The notes below the pieces were generated by a model, which worked only from the letters and a program-made list of their open reading frames with translations, searched no databases and had not been told where the DNA came from. DNA of 64,000 bases from Linnemannia hyalina. Its lineage: Eukaryota; Mortierellomycota; Mortierellomycetes; Mortierellales; Mortierellaceae. Positions within the stretch are counted from its first letter, which is position 1. Every line of letters begins with the position of its first letter. Of this stretch, positions 29,152-41,309 are shown piece after piece. Location: NCBI GenBank assembly GCA_019671135.1, contig JAHRHY010000019.1, positions 62,001-126,000 of the forward strand. Direction: 5' to 3'. Position numbers and translations under genes: made by a program.

Positions 29152-31149
29152 CTAGTCAGTGTTGCTGTCTCCGCCGCCACCGCTCCAAAGTCCCTTGATC
29201 ATGTGGATTAGGCCGGCCCAACTGTCCTCGCTCTGGATCGTGATCTTTTCGCTGGGAGCGAGACTAAGATCCGATGGGGCTATACCCTTGTTGTCCGTGG
29301 TGGTTCTTGACTGTGCCTCATCGTTCTCAGTCGATGGCGCTGCTCCGACAGGGGTAGAGCCAGGCGTTTTGGAGGGCTTGGCCGTCCGCTGTTGTCCTAC
29401 ACCTTGGAGTGTCCTAACCAGCCCTCCACCTCCAATTGATCCGCCTGGAATGCCGGTCATGGACGATGTCGATGGGAGGCCACGGTGTCCAGCTGGCGGA
29501 ACAGCGCTGCCCCAGCCCCATGTACTCCTTGTACGTTGCTCGGTACTCCTTGGTGTGCCTGCTTGTGGATAAGGGTTGCCTTCGTCACCCGAAGGAGGAG
29601 GCGACGGCATATCCGCCTCGTCGAACAATGGCGAAGCCTCGTCCAAGAAACTGAGCCAGTCAGGATCGATCTCTTCATCAGAGAGACCAAGGGCCGTGGA
29701 CAACGGCGAAGGTGTGCCACGTTGTGACCCGTGCGTGGCAGAAGCTGCAGATTCTGGCGAAAGTGGTGTGACATAGGGTCCTTCGGTCTGGGTCGCCATT
29801 TCGCTTCTCTGAGGAGTAGAGACGGTGACCGTTGAAGTCGTGACATCCATGGCCATTGAGGTGTCCTCCACAAAGGTCGGGAAAAGCGAAGGCCAGGCTG
29901 TGGGTGCAGAGGCCGCAAATGAGTCGCTGGCCGAGAGATAACCGAATGGTGAGGCTAATGCTTGGACCAGGTTTCCGTACGCATCGACTGTTGCTGGGGA
30001 ACTAGTAGTAGTTGTGCTGACAGGCGAGACAGGGGTTTGTTGCTGCTGATGTGAGTGCGGCAGTTGTTGAGGGATGACAGACTGGGCAAGGAGGGCCTCG
30101 AGCGACTGGTTGGTGATTGCCATGGGGGAGAAGGTGTTGGAACCAGAGGTTGAAGGGGTTCTGACCACCATTCCCGAGCTATTAAAGTCCAGCAGAGTGT
30201 TCAAGGGCGTAGTGTTGTAAGATGGGTTTGTATCCGTGGGAGTAGAGAGAACCTGTGTTGTAAGGGCAATAGAGCCGTCGTCCATGACACCACAGGAAGC
30301 CAGAAGCTCGTCAATGCTGGAGACGCCAAGCAGTTCTTCGTTCGACAAGACGCGGTTGGGGTCAGAAAGTAAGGCGTCGTGAATGGTCGAGGAGCCCAGA
30401 AGCGACGCTGCGGACGAGGCACTGGTGTTGTTGTTGTTGCTGCTGCTTGTCAGGGGCGCATCCATGAGAGCCACCGTGTGAAAGGTACTGTGTTTGATTG
30501 TCTGGCTTTGGAACAAGACGTTCAGAGCGATTTGATATGCATTGTTGGGTGTCATCGAGTCTGGGCCGAGGGCCTGTTGACCAGCGTTGTGGCCTGTGAG
30601 TCCCGGGATCGAAGCCTTGAAGAAATTAAAGTCGGTGGGTCCCCCGACCAGGTCCAGCCCTGACGAGAGTGGTTTGGAAGGCGGCGGAGAGGGTAAGGAT
30701 GCCATGGCACGGTCCATGGAACTCATCAATACGTTGCCGTTGCTGTTGTTATAGTTGTTGTTGCTGCCGGTGCTGCTGGCGCTGCTTGTCGAGAAAGCGC
30801 GTTGTTTGATGGGGGAAGAGAGCGACGAGGTATCGGAGACGGCGCCAGGGGAGGAGCCGCGCGAGCTGGCCGAGTCAAAGGAGCGATGTTGGTGTTGGAG
30901 GTTGTGCGGGCGCCCGCCTTGGCTCATGGACTCGACAGTCTCGGCTTCTTCCCATTGAAGGCTAACCTTGACTGGGGCATTGTTTGACTTTGAGGAGTAG
31001 TACTGGTTAGGTCTGATCTTGTGGGCGATGGCGTTTGGGTTGGGTGTGTCGACCTTTTTGATCTTTGTGCTGTTCTTCTTGCTTGTCCCGTTAGCATAGG
31101 GTCTCCATCGCAGCTTTGCGGGTAGGGCGGTCTTAGGGTCGGTGTCCAT
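29152..31149 (-). CDS. Ser/Thr/Pro-rich protein of unknown function
   Basis: Starting at the ATG at 31149 (MDTDPKTALPAKLRWRPYANG) the frame gives 665 residues without introns. Codons upstream of this ATG are CT-rich leader. The N-terminal 100 residues are basic and fairly ordered (KLRWRPYANGTSKKN, KIRPNQYYSSK). The rest is low-complexity Ser, Thr, Pro, Asn and Gln with short acidic patches (SDEEIDPDWLSFLDEASPLFDE near residue 520) that look like transactivation-type motifs. The C-terminus (SWAGLIHMIKGLW) may form an amphipathic helix. This resembles a disordered regulatory or transcription co-factor protein, but no DNA-binding domain is visible. Confidence 0.7.
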   Translation of the reverse strand: MDTDPKTALPAKLRWRPYANGTSKKNSTKIKKVDTPNPNAIAHKIRPNQYYSSKSNNAPVKVSLQWEEAETVESMSQGGRPHNLQHQHRSFDSASSRGSSPGAVSDTSSLSSPIKQRAFSTSSASSTGSNNNYNNSNGNVLMSSMDRAMASLPSPPPSKPLSSGLDLVGGPTDFNFFKASIPGLTGHNAGQQALGPDSMTPNNAYQIALNVLFQSQTIKHSTFHTVALMDAPLTSSSNNNNTSASSAASLLGSSTIHDALLSDPNRVLSNEELLGVSSIDELLASCGVMDDGSIALTTQVLSTPTDTNPSYNTTPLNTLLDFNSSGMVVRTPSTSGSNTFSPMAITNQSLEALLAQSVIPQQLPHSHQQQQTPVSPVSTTTTSSPATVDAYGNLVQALASPFGYLSASDSFAASAPTAWPSLFPTFVEDTSMAMDVTTSTVTVSTPQRSEMATQTEGPYVTPLSPESAASATHGSQRGTPSPLSTALGLSDEEIDPDWLSFLDEASPLFDEADMPSPPPSGDEGNPYPQAGTPRSTEQRTRSTWGWGSAVPPAGHRGLPSTSSMTGIPGGSIGGGGLVRTLQGVGQQRTAKPSKTPGSTPVGAAPSTENDEAQSRTTTDNKGIAPSDLSLAPSEKITIQSEDSWAGLIHMIKGLWSGGGGDSNTD

Positions 31150-31261
31150 CTGGTGGAGTTGTTGTGGGGATGATGGGAAAGGAAGAATAAGAAGGGGGTA
31201 TGTGTGTGTATGTGTGTGTGTAGATAAATATGTGTTGAGGAAAGAGGAAAGAGGAGGACAG

Positions 31262-31285
31262 GAGGAGGAGGAGGAGGAGGAGGAA
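31262..31285. repeat. (GGA)n microsatellite in the 5' leader
   Basis: Eight GGA units lie about 115 bp upstream of the Ser-rich gene start, within a purine-rich stretch of the plus strand. Confidence 0.9.
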
Positions 31286-31679
31286 GAAGAAAATAAAGTG
31301 AGTGAGAGGAGAGGAGCGTGCATGCGAGTAGATGGGTGGGATACAATGATTATCCATTCTCCTATCCAGCAAGTTGCTCACAGAGCGAGAGAGTGAGGGG
31401 AGAAAACCCCACTAAAAATACTACAGTGTCCCGGTCTGGAAAAGGAAATTTTCAATTGCTGCAAAGCAGCATCAATTATGAGCAAGGTGGGGAGAGGGGT
31501 GTTCATGAGTTCACCTTACTCACTCATCTATGCTCTCGTCGAGCTTACTCTAATACACTTCTTGGCTTATCAAAACAGTACTCGATCGACTTCGCCCCTT
31601 TTAATTGCTAATATGAACAACTAAAAGCTTGCTTGGCACTGGAGAAACTAAATATCCTGCAAACACAAACAAACCTCCT

Positions 31680-34600
31680 CTAGATCTCCCCCGCCTGCTC
31701 CGCCAGCCGGTAGAACAGAGACTCCTCCTTCCGTAACAGGACAGACGGCCTATCAAACTCCTCCACCCGACCCTTCTCCAATACCAAAATCTTGTCACTG
31801 TCCATCACAGTTTTAATCCGGTGTGCAATCGTCAAAATCGTCCTGTCCGCAAACTCCTTCCGAATTGTCTTCTGAATCAGCTCGTCCGTCTCCACATCAA
31901 CCGCCGCCGTCGCCTCGTCCAACACCAGTATCTTGGTCTTTCTTAACAATGCACGCGCCAAGCAGATCAGAGACCTCTGGCCCACTGAAAAGTTATCGCC
32001 GTTGGATGACACCTCAAACGCTAGCCCCCCAGCCAGCCCCGATATGATTTCCTTCAAATGCGCTCGCTCCAGGGCCTCCCACAAATCAGCATCCTCTAAT
32101 TCTTGAAAAGGGTCCAGGTTGTCTCGTACCGATCCAGCAAATAACGTCGGGTCCTGAGGAATGATCGCCAAATGCCTCCTCAGATCCTCCAATCCAACTG
32201 TTGATATGTCGACTCCATCAATCTCTATATAGCCCCCACACTCCTCGTCGTCTGAATCGTCCGTGTCGAGAATATCGATGAGTGCTGCGTCTGCAACGAG
32301 GGATCGACTATTATCACTCTCCTTAGCCCAATAGCTGTTGGCTGCCTCGATCAAACGGAAGAGAGCCAAAGTCAACGATGACTTGCCCGCCCCTGTCCTA
32401 CCTACGATCCCGACCTTTTCTGATGGCAGAATGTCCACGGACACATTCTTGATCACCAAGTCTAGCCCTTCACGGTAGCGTGTCGAGTAATTCTTGAAAC
32501 TGATGCGGCCCTCTGAAGGCCAATTAGAAGGAAGGAGAACGTCCGTTGTGTCTGGTGCCTCCGTCTTCAAGTCCGTGTATTCGATGATCCGCTCCAATCC
32601 CACCAGTTGATTCTAATACATCGATATGAAAGTCTTAGCTACAGGACAAATGGCAGAGAATCGAGGCCTTGCAAAAGTTAGCAGCATATGGAATTATTTT
32701 GGAACGAGTAATGCTTACCTGGAGGTCACAAAAGTTGCGTACAAGACTTGTTACTTCCTCTGTAATCGTCAGGGCAAAGCTCAGGGTTAGGCCTACCAGA
32801 CTCGGGTCCATACTGTCCCGCTGTAGGACCGCAAAGAGAGCAGCGCACAGCAACACAACTGTGCTTAGAATCCGAAGCTGAACATCCAGCCAGCGTCGGC
32901 TGCCCATGTTGGACAAAAAGTTGTTGGACATCCTGTCAACCATGGCCGCATTCTTCTCAATGAACCGTTCTTGGATCTTCATAGCCCTGATGGTTGATAC
33001 ACCACCCAGAGACTCGTGGAAATGCTGGTAGACAGGTGACTTGGAGATGATATAAATCCGCGCCAGAGTCCGGGAGACGCTCAGGAAGCACTTTTCGACA
33101 AACCAGTATCCGACGAGCAGGAAGGGCAGAATCACGACAAAGGACGGTGTCGTAAATACAATAAGCAAGAGGGTACTGGCGACAGATATACCAAAGAGGC
33201 AGATGTCGATCAGCTTGTTTGGTATCCTTACATCGACCGCAAAGATGTCGGACGAGAAGCGGTTGATGATGCGGCCGACAGGAGTGGTGTCAAAGAATGC
33301 CATAGGTAATCGGAACACCTTTTCGAGAAGATGACTGTGGATCCGCTCCGAGGCCCTGATTCTTGCCACGGCAAGTCCTAGCCAGGTTATGACCATGTAA
33401 AGTAGCACATACACCAGTGTCAAGGAGGCATACACACCCAGGAACATAAACACGGACTGCGACTCGCCGTCTTCGGTTTCCTTGGAGACTTTGATCCAAT
33501 GCTTCAACCACAGGCTGGTCGAGACGAGACATCCTTGAGCAAGCAGAAATAAAACGACAATTGTCGCCGTTATTCGGTATGAGCTATGGCGGTTATATGA
33601 ATTTACAATATGTTAGTTGATATCTTGGATCGCGCACAACCTGTAATGACTACATGCGCGGATCAACCTCGACGGCAAATTGTTAACTTACGCTTCCTTG
33701 GCATAGTAGAGTACAACGTCAAACCCAACTTCTCCCTCCTTCATCTTTTCTGCACCGATGAGGACAGCGTTGGTGTTCCGAAGTGGCTCAGAGGGTCCCT
33801 TGGCTTCGTCGTCAGAGGTATCCTGATCTGTGACAGCCTCTCCCACAGTGCTTGGATTCTCCGAGTCATTCTCTTCTCCTGTGGCAGACACACCCTCAGC
33901 CGGAGTGTCCTTGCTCTGGCGCCTCTTGATTGTGGTATGCGACCTTCTCCTCTCCAAAACCGTGTACTCCTTGATCAAGCGGTAAAAGTCCTTTTTGGAA
34001 CCCATAAGGTGTGAGTAGTCCCCTCGCTCTTGGATAGCTCCGTCCTTGATAACCACAATCTGATCCATCTCGCGAAGGTGATGAGTGCCATGAGTAACGA
34101 GGACTCGAGCCTTTTTCCCGAGCAATCCTGAAGGTCCTATAAGATTCTCCCAGAGATGATGGTCGACGTGGGCATCGACGGCGCTCAGAGGATCGTCCAA
34201 AAGGTAAATGTCGGCATCGTCGTACGCCGCACGGGCCAAAGATACGCGTTGTTTCTGGCCGCCAGAGAGATTTATCCCGCGCTCACCGATTTCTGTCATG
34301 TCACCTCCGGGAAGCATCGCAATGTCAGGCTCCAATCCACAGGCAAATAGGACGTGTCGGTACTTGGCTTCGTCGTATTCGTTCCCGAACAAGATGTTGT
34401 CCTTCAGTGTGGCATTGCAGATCCAGGCTTGCTGAGGGACATAGGCCACTAGTCCACAGAGCTCCACCTGCCCCTTCAGCTTGTACATGTCTCCAATCAT
34501 CGCGGACAATAACGACGACTTGCCCTGACCAACCCGACCGACAATAGCCGTTAGACTGCCCTGCGGAACCGTGAGCTGGATCGATTGAAGGGTTGGGACC

Positions 34601-36547
34601 AAAATATTGTGTGGGTCGTCGTTTGTCGCTAGTAGGGCGGTCCGTTCATCTGGGTCCGGTCGAAGCTCATACTGTGATGGTGACGCCCATGAGAAAGAGG
34701 CGTTCTTGATCGAGATGACAGGGTCGAGTGGATTTCCCGGAAGGAATTCCGAACGAACAACATCGGCTTCGTTGACTTCTTCCTTGAGCAGGAACTGCTG
34801 GATTCTCCTTGTGGCGACAAGAACACCGATGGTCGAGGTGGTGGCATCTGAGAGACTGGCGATCGGTCCCTTGAGCATTGCAAACAGCGTCATTGACACG
34901 AAAACTGTCTGAGGTGTGAGAGTCCCTGGAGTGAAATTTGGTCCGCCCCAAAGAGCATAGACAGCAAAGGTAACAAGACTGATGATAAGGGAGGACGAGA
35001 TAAAGATGATCGACATGAAGGCCTCAACGACTCCGATACGGCGGAGATATGCCAGCTCTTGGTTCCGGATCTCGAGGATGCGGCGTAGAAAAGCAGTTGA
35101 CCAGCCGTAAAGTTTGACGATCTTCATGGACGAGAGGACTTCGGTCGTCAATCGCATCCGCTCGTCCATGGCCTTGAGCTTCCCGCTTTGAATACTCTGG
35201 AAAACACGCGCCTGCCAAGCCTGTAGGGGTAGGAGAGATAGCATAACGAGCACTCCCGCCAGCATGGACCAGCCCAGGAGGTTGTAGAGCATCTTCATGG
35301 AAATGAAGAGCGCCAGGGGGATCTCGATCCACATGGAAATGTACACGATTGCGTTCCACCATTGATCGGCGTCAACTGACATGTGGTTGGCGATTTTTCC
35401 ACTGCTCGCCTCGTTCCTCGATCCTGCAGAGAGACGGAGAGCCTTGCGATAGATCATTGAGATGAGAGCTGATCGACTGGCAACGCCGAGGGTCAGCATC
35501 TGGTAGCGGTTGTAGGTGTTCAAGAGCGAAGCAAATAGGGACGCGGTAAACATGCCGAGGGCTAGAGTGACTCCGTAGGAGACTGGTTTGGACTCGTGAT
35601 CCTCCAGATAACCGAGGAGCTCCTTCAACAAGACCGGTAGCGTATAGGAGAACAATACAATGGCGACGCGACTCAGTAGGACTGGTATTAACATCTCCCA
35701 ACTGTTTTTGAGGACCGTCCAGAACAGCGATGGCGATGTCTCCTTTGAGGTGGTGGATGAGGATCGCTTGTGTCGCTGGAGTGCCTCGTCCCAGGCGCGT
35801 GAGAGTCGTTTGTATCCAGTGTATGCTTCAAGTGACTTTGGGAGCTGGCCTTTGATGTCTTCCGCTGTGAGGATCCGATCGAGTCCGATAGAGATGATGG
35901 GTGTGAAGAACCAGAATGTGAGGCGTGAGAGGAGGTTTGCCTTGCCATACATGCCGACATTACTTGAGCGTTGAATACGGGTGTTCCCGCGAGGCCAAGC
36001 CTCAACAATGAATCCTGTGGTCAATGCTAGGGTGAAAACGACCAGAGGTGTGACAGAGTAGTCGGTTCCTGATCCTGGATCCAGTGCTGTTTGGAGGATG
36101 GCGAGAGCGCCACAGATGGAGGTGACATAAAATGCGAATATGGCGCTACTCGATCGAATCTCGTAATGGTGCTCATATTTATTCAAAATGGCGGCAGCGA
36201 CCTATCCAAAAATATTTGCTGTTAGGTTTGTGCATAATATGTTTTGTGGTGCAAAGTCACTACCATGAAAAGGGGGAGAGACTTACCCAGGCTGCTCCCA
36301 TGAGTGTGCAGCTCCAGGCAGAGACGACTGGAAAGTCCTTCATGGCGAAAAACTGGTATGCCAAAGTCCAGACGGCGATGGCTGCAACGATCATAGAGAT
36401 CTGGGTAGGCCAGTAAATCCAAGCTGTTCTTCCTAGGCCATGCGGTTTGGCATGATGAGTCAGATAGTGAATCCTGGCCAAGAATCCAGCGATAGCAACA
36501 GTTGCCATGCCGCAAAAGAAGACACTATGGATAATGATGGGAATCAT
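31680..36547 (-). CDS. ABCC (MRP/YCF1-type) full ABC transporter
   Basis: Four exons join in frame: 36287-36547, 33692-36201, 32719-33583 and 31680-32612 (introns of 85, 108 and 106 nt), giving about 1522 residues. Order: short N-terminal membrane region, TMD1, NBD1 with Walker [10 protein letters not shown], signature [16 protein letters not shown] and Walker [13 protein letters not shown]; an acidic Ser/Thr linker; TMD2; NBD2 with GRTGAGKSS, degenerate signature [16 protein letters not shown] and [11 protein letters not shown]. The [19 protein letters not shown] pair and the linker are typical of ABCC proteins that export glutathione or other conjugates, often at the vacuole. The first membrane block is shorter than in full TMD0 proteins, so an extra 5' exon could be missing. 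Confidence 0.92.
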
Positions 36548-37874
36548 TGACTCTTACAGTTAGATAGATAGTTCCAGTGCATATGGGTTAAATAATTGAA
36601 CGATATTTACTGTTAACTGCCGTACCTGTACTCGAAGCATGGCGTCAGGTCATATCGATCCGGACTCAGAGGACCCTATGTTGGTCGTGGACCCGATTAA
36701 TATGTGAGAAGGAAGGCACTTTTTCCTTTTGAACACTTTTTTTTGGTGCAGAGATATTCGATACGATTCGACCACAACCTTACCCATCCTTCGTGGTGTG
36801 TGCAGAGACCGGCCATTGTACGATCGGACCCTATGTAGGCCAAGGTGTGTCCGAGTGATTGGGCGGTAGTCTGAGGGCGGGTGCCTTGAGGTCAATGGTT
36901 GTCGCTGGAAGATAATCGTATAAATCGAAGAGGGTGATCAGGACCGAGGAGGAGAGAGGTAAAGGGAGCAAGTTGGCAAGGTGGATGGATTATTGTGTGG
37001 CCAGATCTCGAAGAAGTTGAAGAAGGAAGAGCGCAGAAGGAAGTGGAAAGCAAAGAAAGACCGAAGTACAATCGGTTTATCCAAAGGAAAAAAAAAGGTG
37101 AGTGACTGCTTATTAAACTAATAATGGGAGCTCCATGGGAAAAAGGGTAATTCGAGGCAAACTAAAGAGCGGATAAACATGGTTCATGGTTTGATTAGCT
37201 CAATTAAGTCAACGGACCGAACATAGTAGCGGGCCTCTTCGACTAGCTTCACTACCACTAGCGATATTCTTTGTCGGCTGTCTATTCGATAGTCGTGATG
37301 GGTACAGTACATGTACAAGAAAGGGTTTGTTTAAATGGAAGTTCATTCTTCCTCGCACGCGTAACAAGCCTAACATTCGCTGCTCAATAATACTAACCGG
37401 TCCTGAGTTTGGGATGATAATTCACTCTGACCACAATGGTGGGTGAAGGTTGAAGCGACTCGGAAGACAAGGGTGCCAGCCTTGCAGACCGGATGACTAT
37501 CGCGACCCGAATAAGTTTCGATTCTACCGTGTCCAATTGTTGTCACCGTATCATCTGAGTGCACACCCCACAGACAGGATCTGCTGGGTGACGAAGACCC
37601 TCGCCCCTCACGACGATCGCTCTTCACTCCATCTCTTTGTCTCGTTTATCACACAACACTAAAGGAATTAAGGCAGGACACAAGAATCCATCCTCACCGT
37701 CAGGAAAAAAATAAAATGTAAGCTGCCAAAGAACGAACTGAGGAAGCTATATTCCGACAACTAACATGCGCCTGACAAGTGGAAACAAATCGAGTCTCAC
37801 AGTAAAAGTGCGAACGACAAGGACTTGCAATACCTCCCATGCTCTTTTTATTTGTGTATGCACATGGGTAGTGG
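36548..37874. other. Intergenic region, no gene seen
   Basis: About 1.3 kb upstream of the transporter and downstream of the secreted Cys-rich gene. ORFs are short, on conflicting frames and without motifs. It likely holds the transporter promoter. Confidence 0.5.
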
Positions 37875-38586
37875 TCAAAAATATCCTGGTGGGTAAGGAT
37901 CGCTTTCAGGGTCAGAAAGAATGCAGTGCATTACACAATCGAGGTAATCTATCCGACAACGTCTTGCAAACTTTTCACGACAGGATCCTCGTCGACAGGC
38001 CTGCTGGCAGGCTAATATGGACCTCTGGTGGCAAGCGTCACTTTGCGCCTGGCAGTCATCTTCTGTACATCCGCTGTCGCCTCTTCGGCCAAGAGGATGG
38101 TCGCCTGTAGTGGCTGTACCATTTGATACTATTGCTACGTGATGGCTACCGTTGTCTTTGATGATATCGGGAGAAAGTGGTTGGATTTGTGGGTATTGAT
38201 ATTGTAGGGTTGAAGCTGATTCCTGACTTATTGGGTCCGGTGTGTGATGTTGCTGCTGTGGTTGGTGAATTAGTTGTTGCCGTGGAGGTGGATGTGGATG
38301 TTGTAGCGACGATGGTGATAGCGGTGGCGGTGAGAGGCGCTCTGTCGATGTGGGGGAGGTAGAGAAGGACTCGTTTGCTTGAGGGTGAACAGGAGTAGCT
38401 GAGGGGATGGCGGGGTGTACAACGGGGAGACTAGCAAAGACGAGGCAGATGAAGTTGTAGAAGAAGTGGAGGGGAAATAGGCTCGAAGAGGACTTTATCA
38501 GGGGCGACTTACCGACAAAGAGCACAGACACACATTTGACAAGAGAAAGAAACAAGTAAAAAGGCGTCTCTCGCACCTATTAACAT
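37875..38586 (-). CDS. Secreted Cys-rich small protein, two exons
   Basis: Exon 1 (38513-38586) starts MLIGARDAFLLVSFSC and supplies a hydrophobic signal-like segment. An 82-nt GT-AG intron (38431-38512) leads to exon 2 (37875-38430). The total is about 209 residues. A Pro/Ser/Gln/His-rich spacer is followed by a C-terminal region of paired cysteines: GCTEDDC, DACHQRSILACQQAC, SCREKFARRC, DYLDCVMHC. Regular CxxxC spacing in helices suggests disulfide-stapled alpha hairpins. With the putative signal it could be a secreted or cell-wall protein or effector-like. No homologue recognised. Confidence 0.6.
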
Positions 38587-38880
38587 TGCCACGACAAGAA
38601 AAGGAGAAAACAGGAATACTCTTTGACGATGAGCAGCGATTTTTTTGTTGTTGTCCGTGTGTCTCCTTTTCCGCAACAAGCGGGACCGTCCTTTTACCCC
38701 AATTAAAGCCTTTCATGCAACGGCAACAACAGTAACAACAAGATCAAACAAAAGAAAGTAGAGACAGTCCAGCGCGATCCCAATCTGTGCTGAGCCCTCC
38801 TCCTGGAAGTATGAAGAAAATGAATGGACCAACATGTTTAGGGCAGCTGTGGATACATTTATTACAAGTATCCGTGTCAC

Positions 38881-40650
38881 TTATCGGCGTCTGGAGAGAG
38901 CGGTCTCTGCAAGAGCTAAGATGGTCCCTACACCAGAGGTCGATAGACTAACGCTCTCGGGGATGTACCGGAAGACCTGGGGTAACAGAGCGCAGTTCTT
39001 CATGAGGACGGGTTGGCGACTAACGTGGTTCACCGCAGTCTCAACAGCTTCCTTGGCCAGTCCAACGAGACCAGGGTTAGCAGCATGAAGATTGGCGGCA
39101 AGGGTCTGGCTGAGGAAATAGGTTATGGCAAACTTGAAGACAAAGTAGGAAAGTCCAGAAGTAGTCTTTCGGGAAAGGAGACCGGATGGCTGGGTCTGGT
39201 CGTGCTTGTGCAAGCGTGATCGGTCAACGTTGAAGAGTTGGGAGAGGAGGGTAGGGATGACAAACAGGGTTCCATAGTATGCGAAAAATGGCTTCAAGAA
39301 GTTGGGCCAATTGGTCAAAAGGTTTAAGCAAGAGAACCATCCCTCTCCGTGCTATATGTTACGTGAGCGAGCAAAAGGAGAAGTGGGTTAGTAATAACTT
39401 CAAGTGCTTTTAGTTCCGGAGAGGTATAAGGTATGCAAAAGAGATGCAGGGTGCATGAAATAGAGGGAAGGGGAGAGAGAGAGAGAGAGAGAGCAAGGTA
39501 CCTGGCTGCTCTGAGCGAATGCCGATGAGAGAAAAACTGTCAGCTCGAGAAGGAGGGTGATCCAGACAAAACCCAGACTGTTTGAGCCCAGATCATGCAA
39601 CGTTTGCCACTTGTTGGATGTGCAGGAAGCACAGTTCGCGAAACGGTGCTTGATCATGCTACAGACTTTGTCGCAAAGACTCACATGCTCCTTCTCGCCA
39701 TCCTGGCCGTGACGGCAATAGCGGCTGTGACGATGGTGATCGCTATCCTCGTCTGCTTGGGAATGATAGGACCCGCCATGGACGCTCTTGCCCTTGTTGC
39801 CCGACACGGCTCCAACAACGTCTTCTATAACGTTAACAACGCTAGAGGTCAAATCCTTGGAGGCCCGCCTTATGGTCGCCTGTCCAGACTGCAACTTTTC
39901 GTGGAGGGTATGTTCCAGCGAGATTGCAAGCTCCTTTGCGTCATGGATATCGGTTTGTAGGTCTCCCATGAAGTTGCGGACCAGGTGCTCCGACAATGGA
40001 TCCTCAGCACTCTCAGAGTCGGAACCACGTCCAAATCTATTCCATCAAAGGAATGCCATTGTCAGCCGACTAATAGCAACCGCTGGTGTACGGTCCAAAA
40101 ATGATCAACGTTAGAAAAAAGAACAAGAGCTTGTTGACTCACTTGGAATTGCTAGTTGCAGTAACATGCATGGTCGATTTTTTGGGTGATGAGCGCCTTG
40201 AGCGAGTTCGAACACCCCCATCAGAGCTATCGTCGTCATCACCCTCGGCGGCGGAGGAAAGGCTAGGTAGACGGCTACTATCGTTTGAGCGGCGACTGCT
40301 CGCTCTTGGACTCTCCTCGCGGAGAAGATCACGAAGAGATGGATCACTGGTGCCATGTTTGATAACATGTTGTCTGGAGACAGTGACAAAAAGCAGACAA
40401 CATGTCAGTTAGTTGATAGTTTCTCAACGCAATAATGGTACCGTATGAGGAGAGAGTCATTACCTAATTCTTTCGACGAGTTCTTCTCGAACGCCTCCAG
40501 AGGAAATGCCCAGACTGGAGGCCAGCTCTATTGTGGAGGTAACATCAAACGTGTTAGTAGGTAATACTGCATAGAGCTGTGGCAGTTATAATTCACCACA
40601 GACGTACCCTTGAGCTCATGCTTGCGACGTTTTGAAAGTGCACTTGACAT
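38881..40650 (-). CDS. SAP-domain protein with C-terminal membrane segments
   Basis: Five exons, all phases consistent: 40608-40650, 40464-40527, 40143-40373, 39502-40036 and 38881-39351; 447 residues. The N-terminus (SKRRKHELKELASSLGISSG, then VREELVERIRQHV) is a SAP motif, a helix-extended-helix DNA-binding fold. A Ser/Arg-rich linker with SRRSSPKKS follows, then a helical region, and at least two or three hydrophobic segments (SLGFVWITLLLELTVFLSSA; FFAYYGTLFVIPTLLSQL; YFVFKFAITYFLSQTL). A DNA-binding N-terminus plus membrane helices suggests an inner nuclear membrane protein tethering chromatin, comparable in layout to LEM/Heh proteins. Function is inferred from architecture only. Confidence 0.75.
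39470..39495. repeat. (GA)n microsatellite in intron 4 of the SAP gene
   Basis: About 12 GA units lie 7 bp from the GTACCT donor, forming a polypyrimidine run on the coding strand right after the splice site. Confidence 0.85.
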
Positions 40651-41309
40651 TTGGTTGTTTTTTAATTTAGAGGAGGAGGGGTGGACGAGAGACGGCGAGA
40701 AGGAGTTATGAGAATTAAGAGATGTTGTAAACGGCAGAAAGAGAGGGGTGAGGGGTGGGGGAAGAGGATGAAAAAAACGGTTAAGACAACAAGGCGGCAT
40801 GAGTTCGTGTCAGTTTGTTGTTAGTGGTTGGTGGAAGGGTTTTTTTTCTTGTGTGGATGAGACCCGGGCGAGAAGAGAGCGAGACAGATCAAGAGAGAAT
40901 GCGACCCAGAAACACGCTAAAATTGGCCAGGTCAGCGCGAAACAGGATAAGGTCAGCGATGTCATATCTGTCTCTCTCTCTCTCTCCTCTCTCCTCTCTA
41001 CTACACACAACGTCTTCGTCTTTGTTGTGTTCATGGATGGGTTACGAGTGAGTACAGTATGTACGTGGCCATGCACTCATAATGAATGAAAGGCGACGAC
41101 TATGGGGTTTATTTGGCACACAGGGCGACGACTACGCCTAATCATGCATTTGCCACCAAAAAGTCAACTCGAAGGTGTCAGTCACGTGTATTCGGTCAAA
41201 AGTAGGGTCTCTCAAAAACAAGTCTACAGCTCCTTGTTCTGCTCTTCATTTCAAGTTCAAACAGGAACAACAGCAAACAGCAATCCGTTCGCGCGATTCT
41301 TGGCAGACC
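40651..41309. promoter_or_regulatory. Divergent promoter region between SAP gene and ORC3
   Basis: These 659 bp separate two genes transcribed away from each other. It contains a TC-rich tract (40970-40998) and no credible ORF. Core elements cannot be assigned. Confidence 0.55.

Noticed and set aside
29152..31346. Start of the Ser-rich protein at the upstream in-frame codon at 31323
   Set aside because: The added residues are low-complexity leader (S, P, T/H repeats); the ATG at 31149 begins the ordered basic segment.
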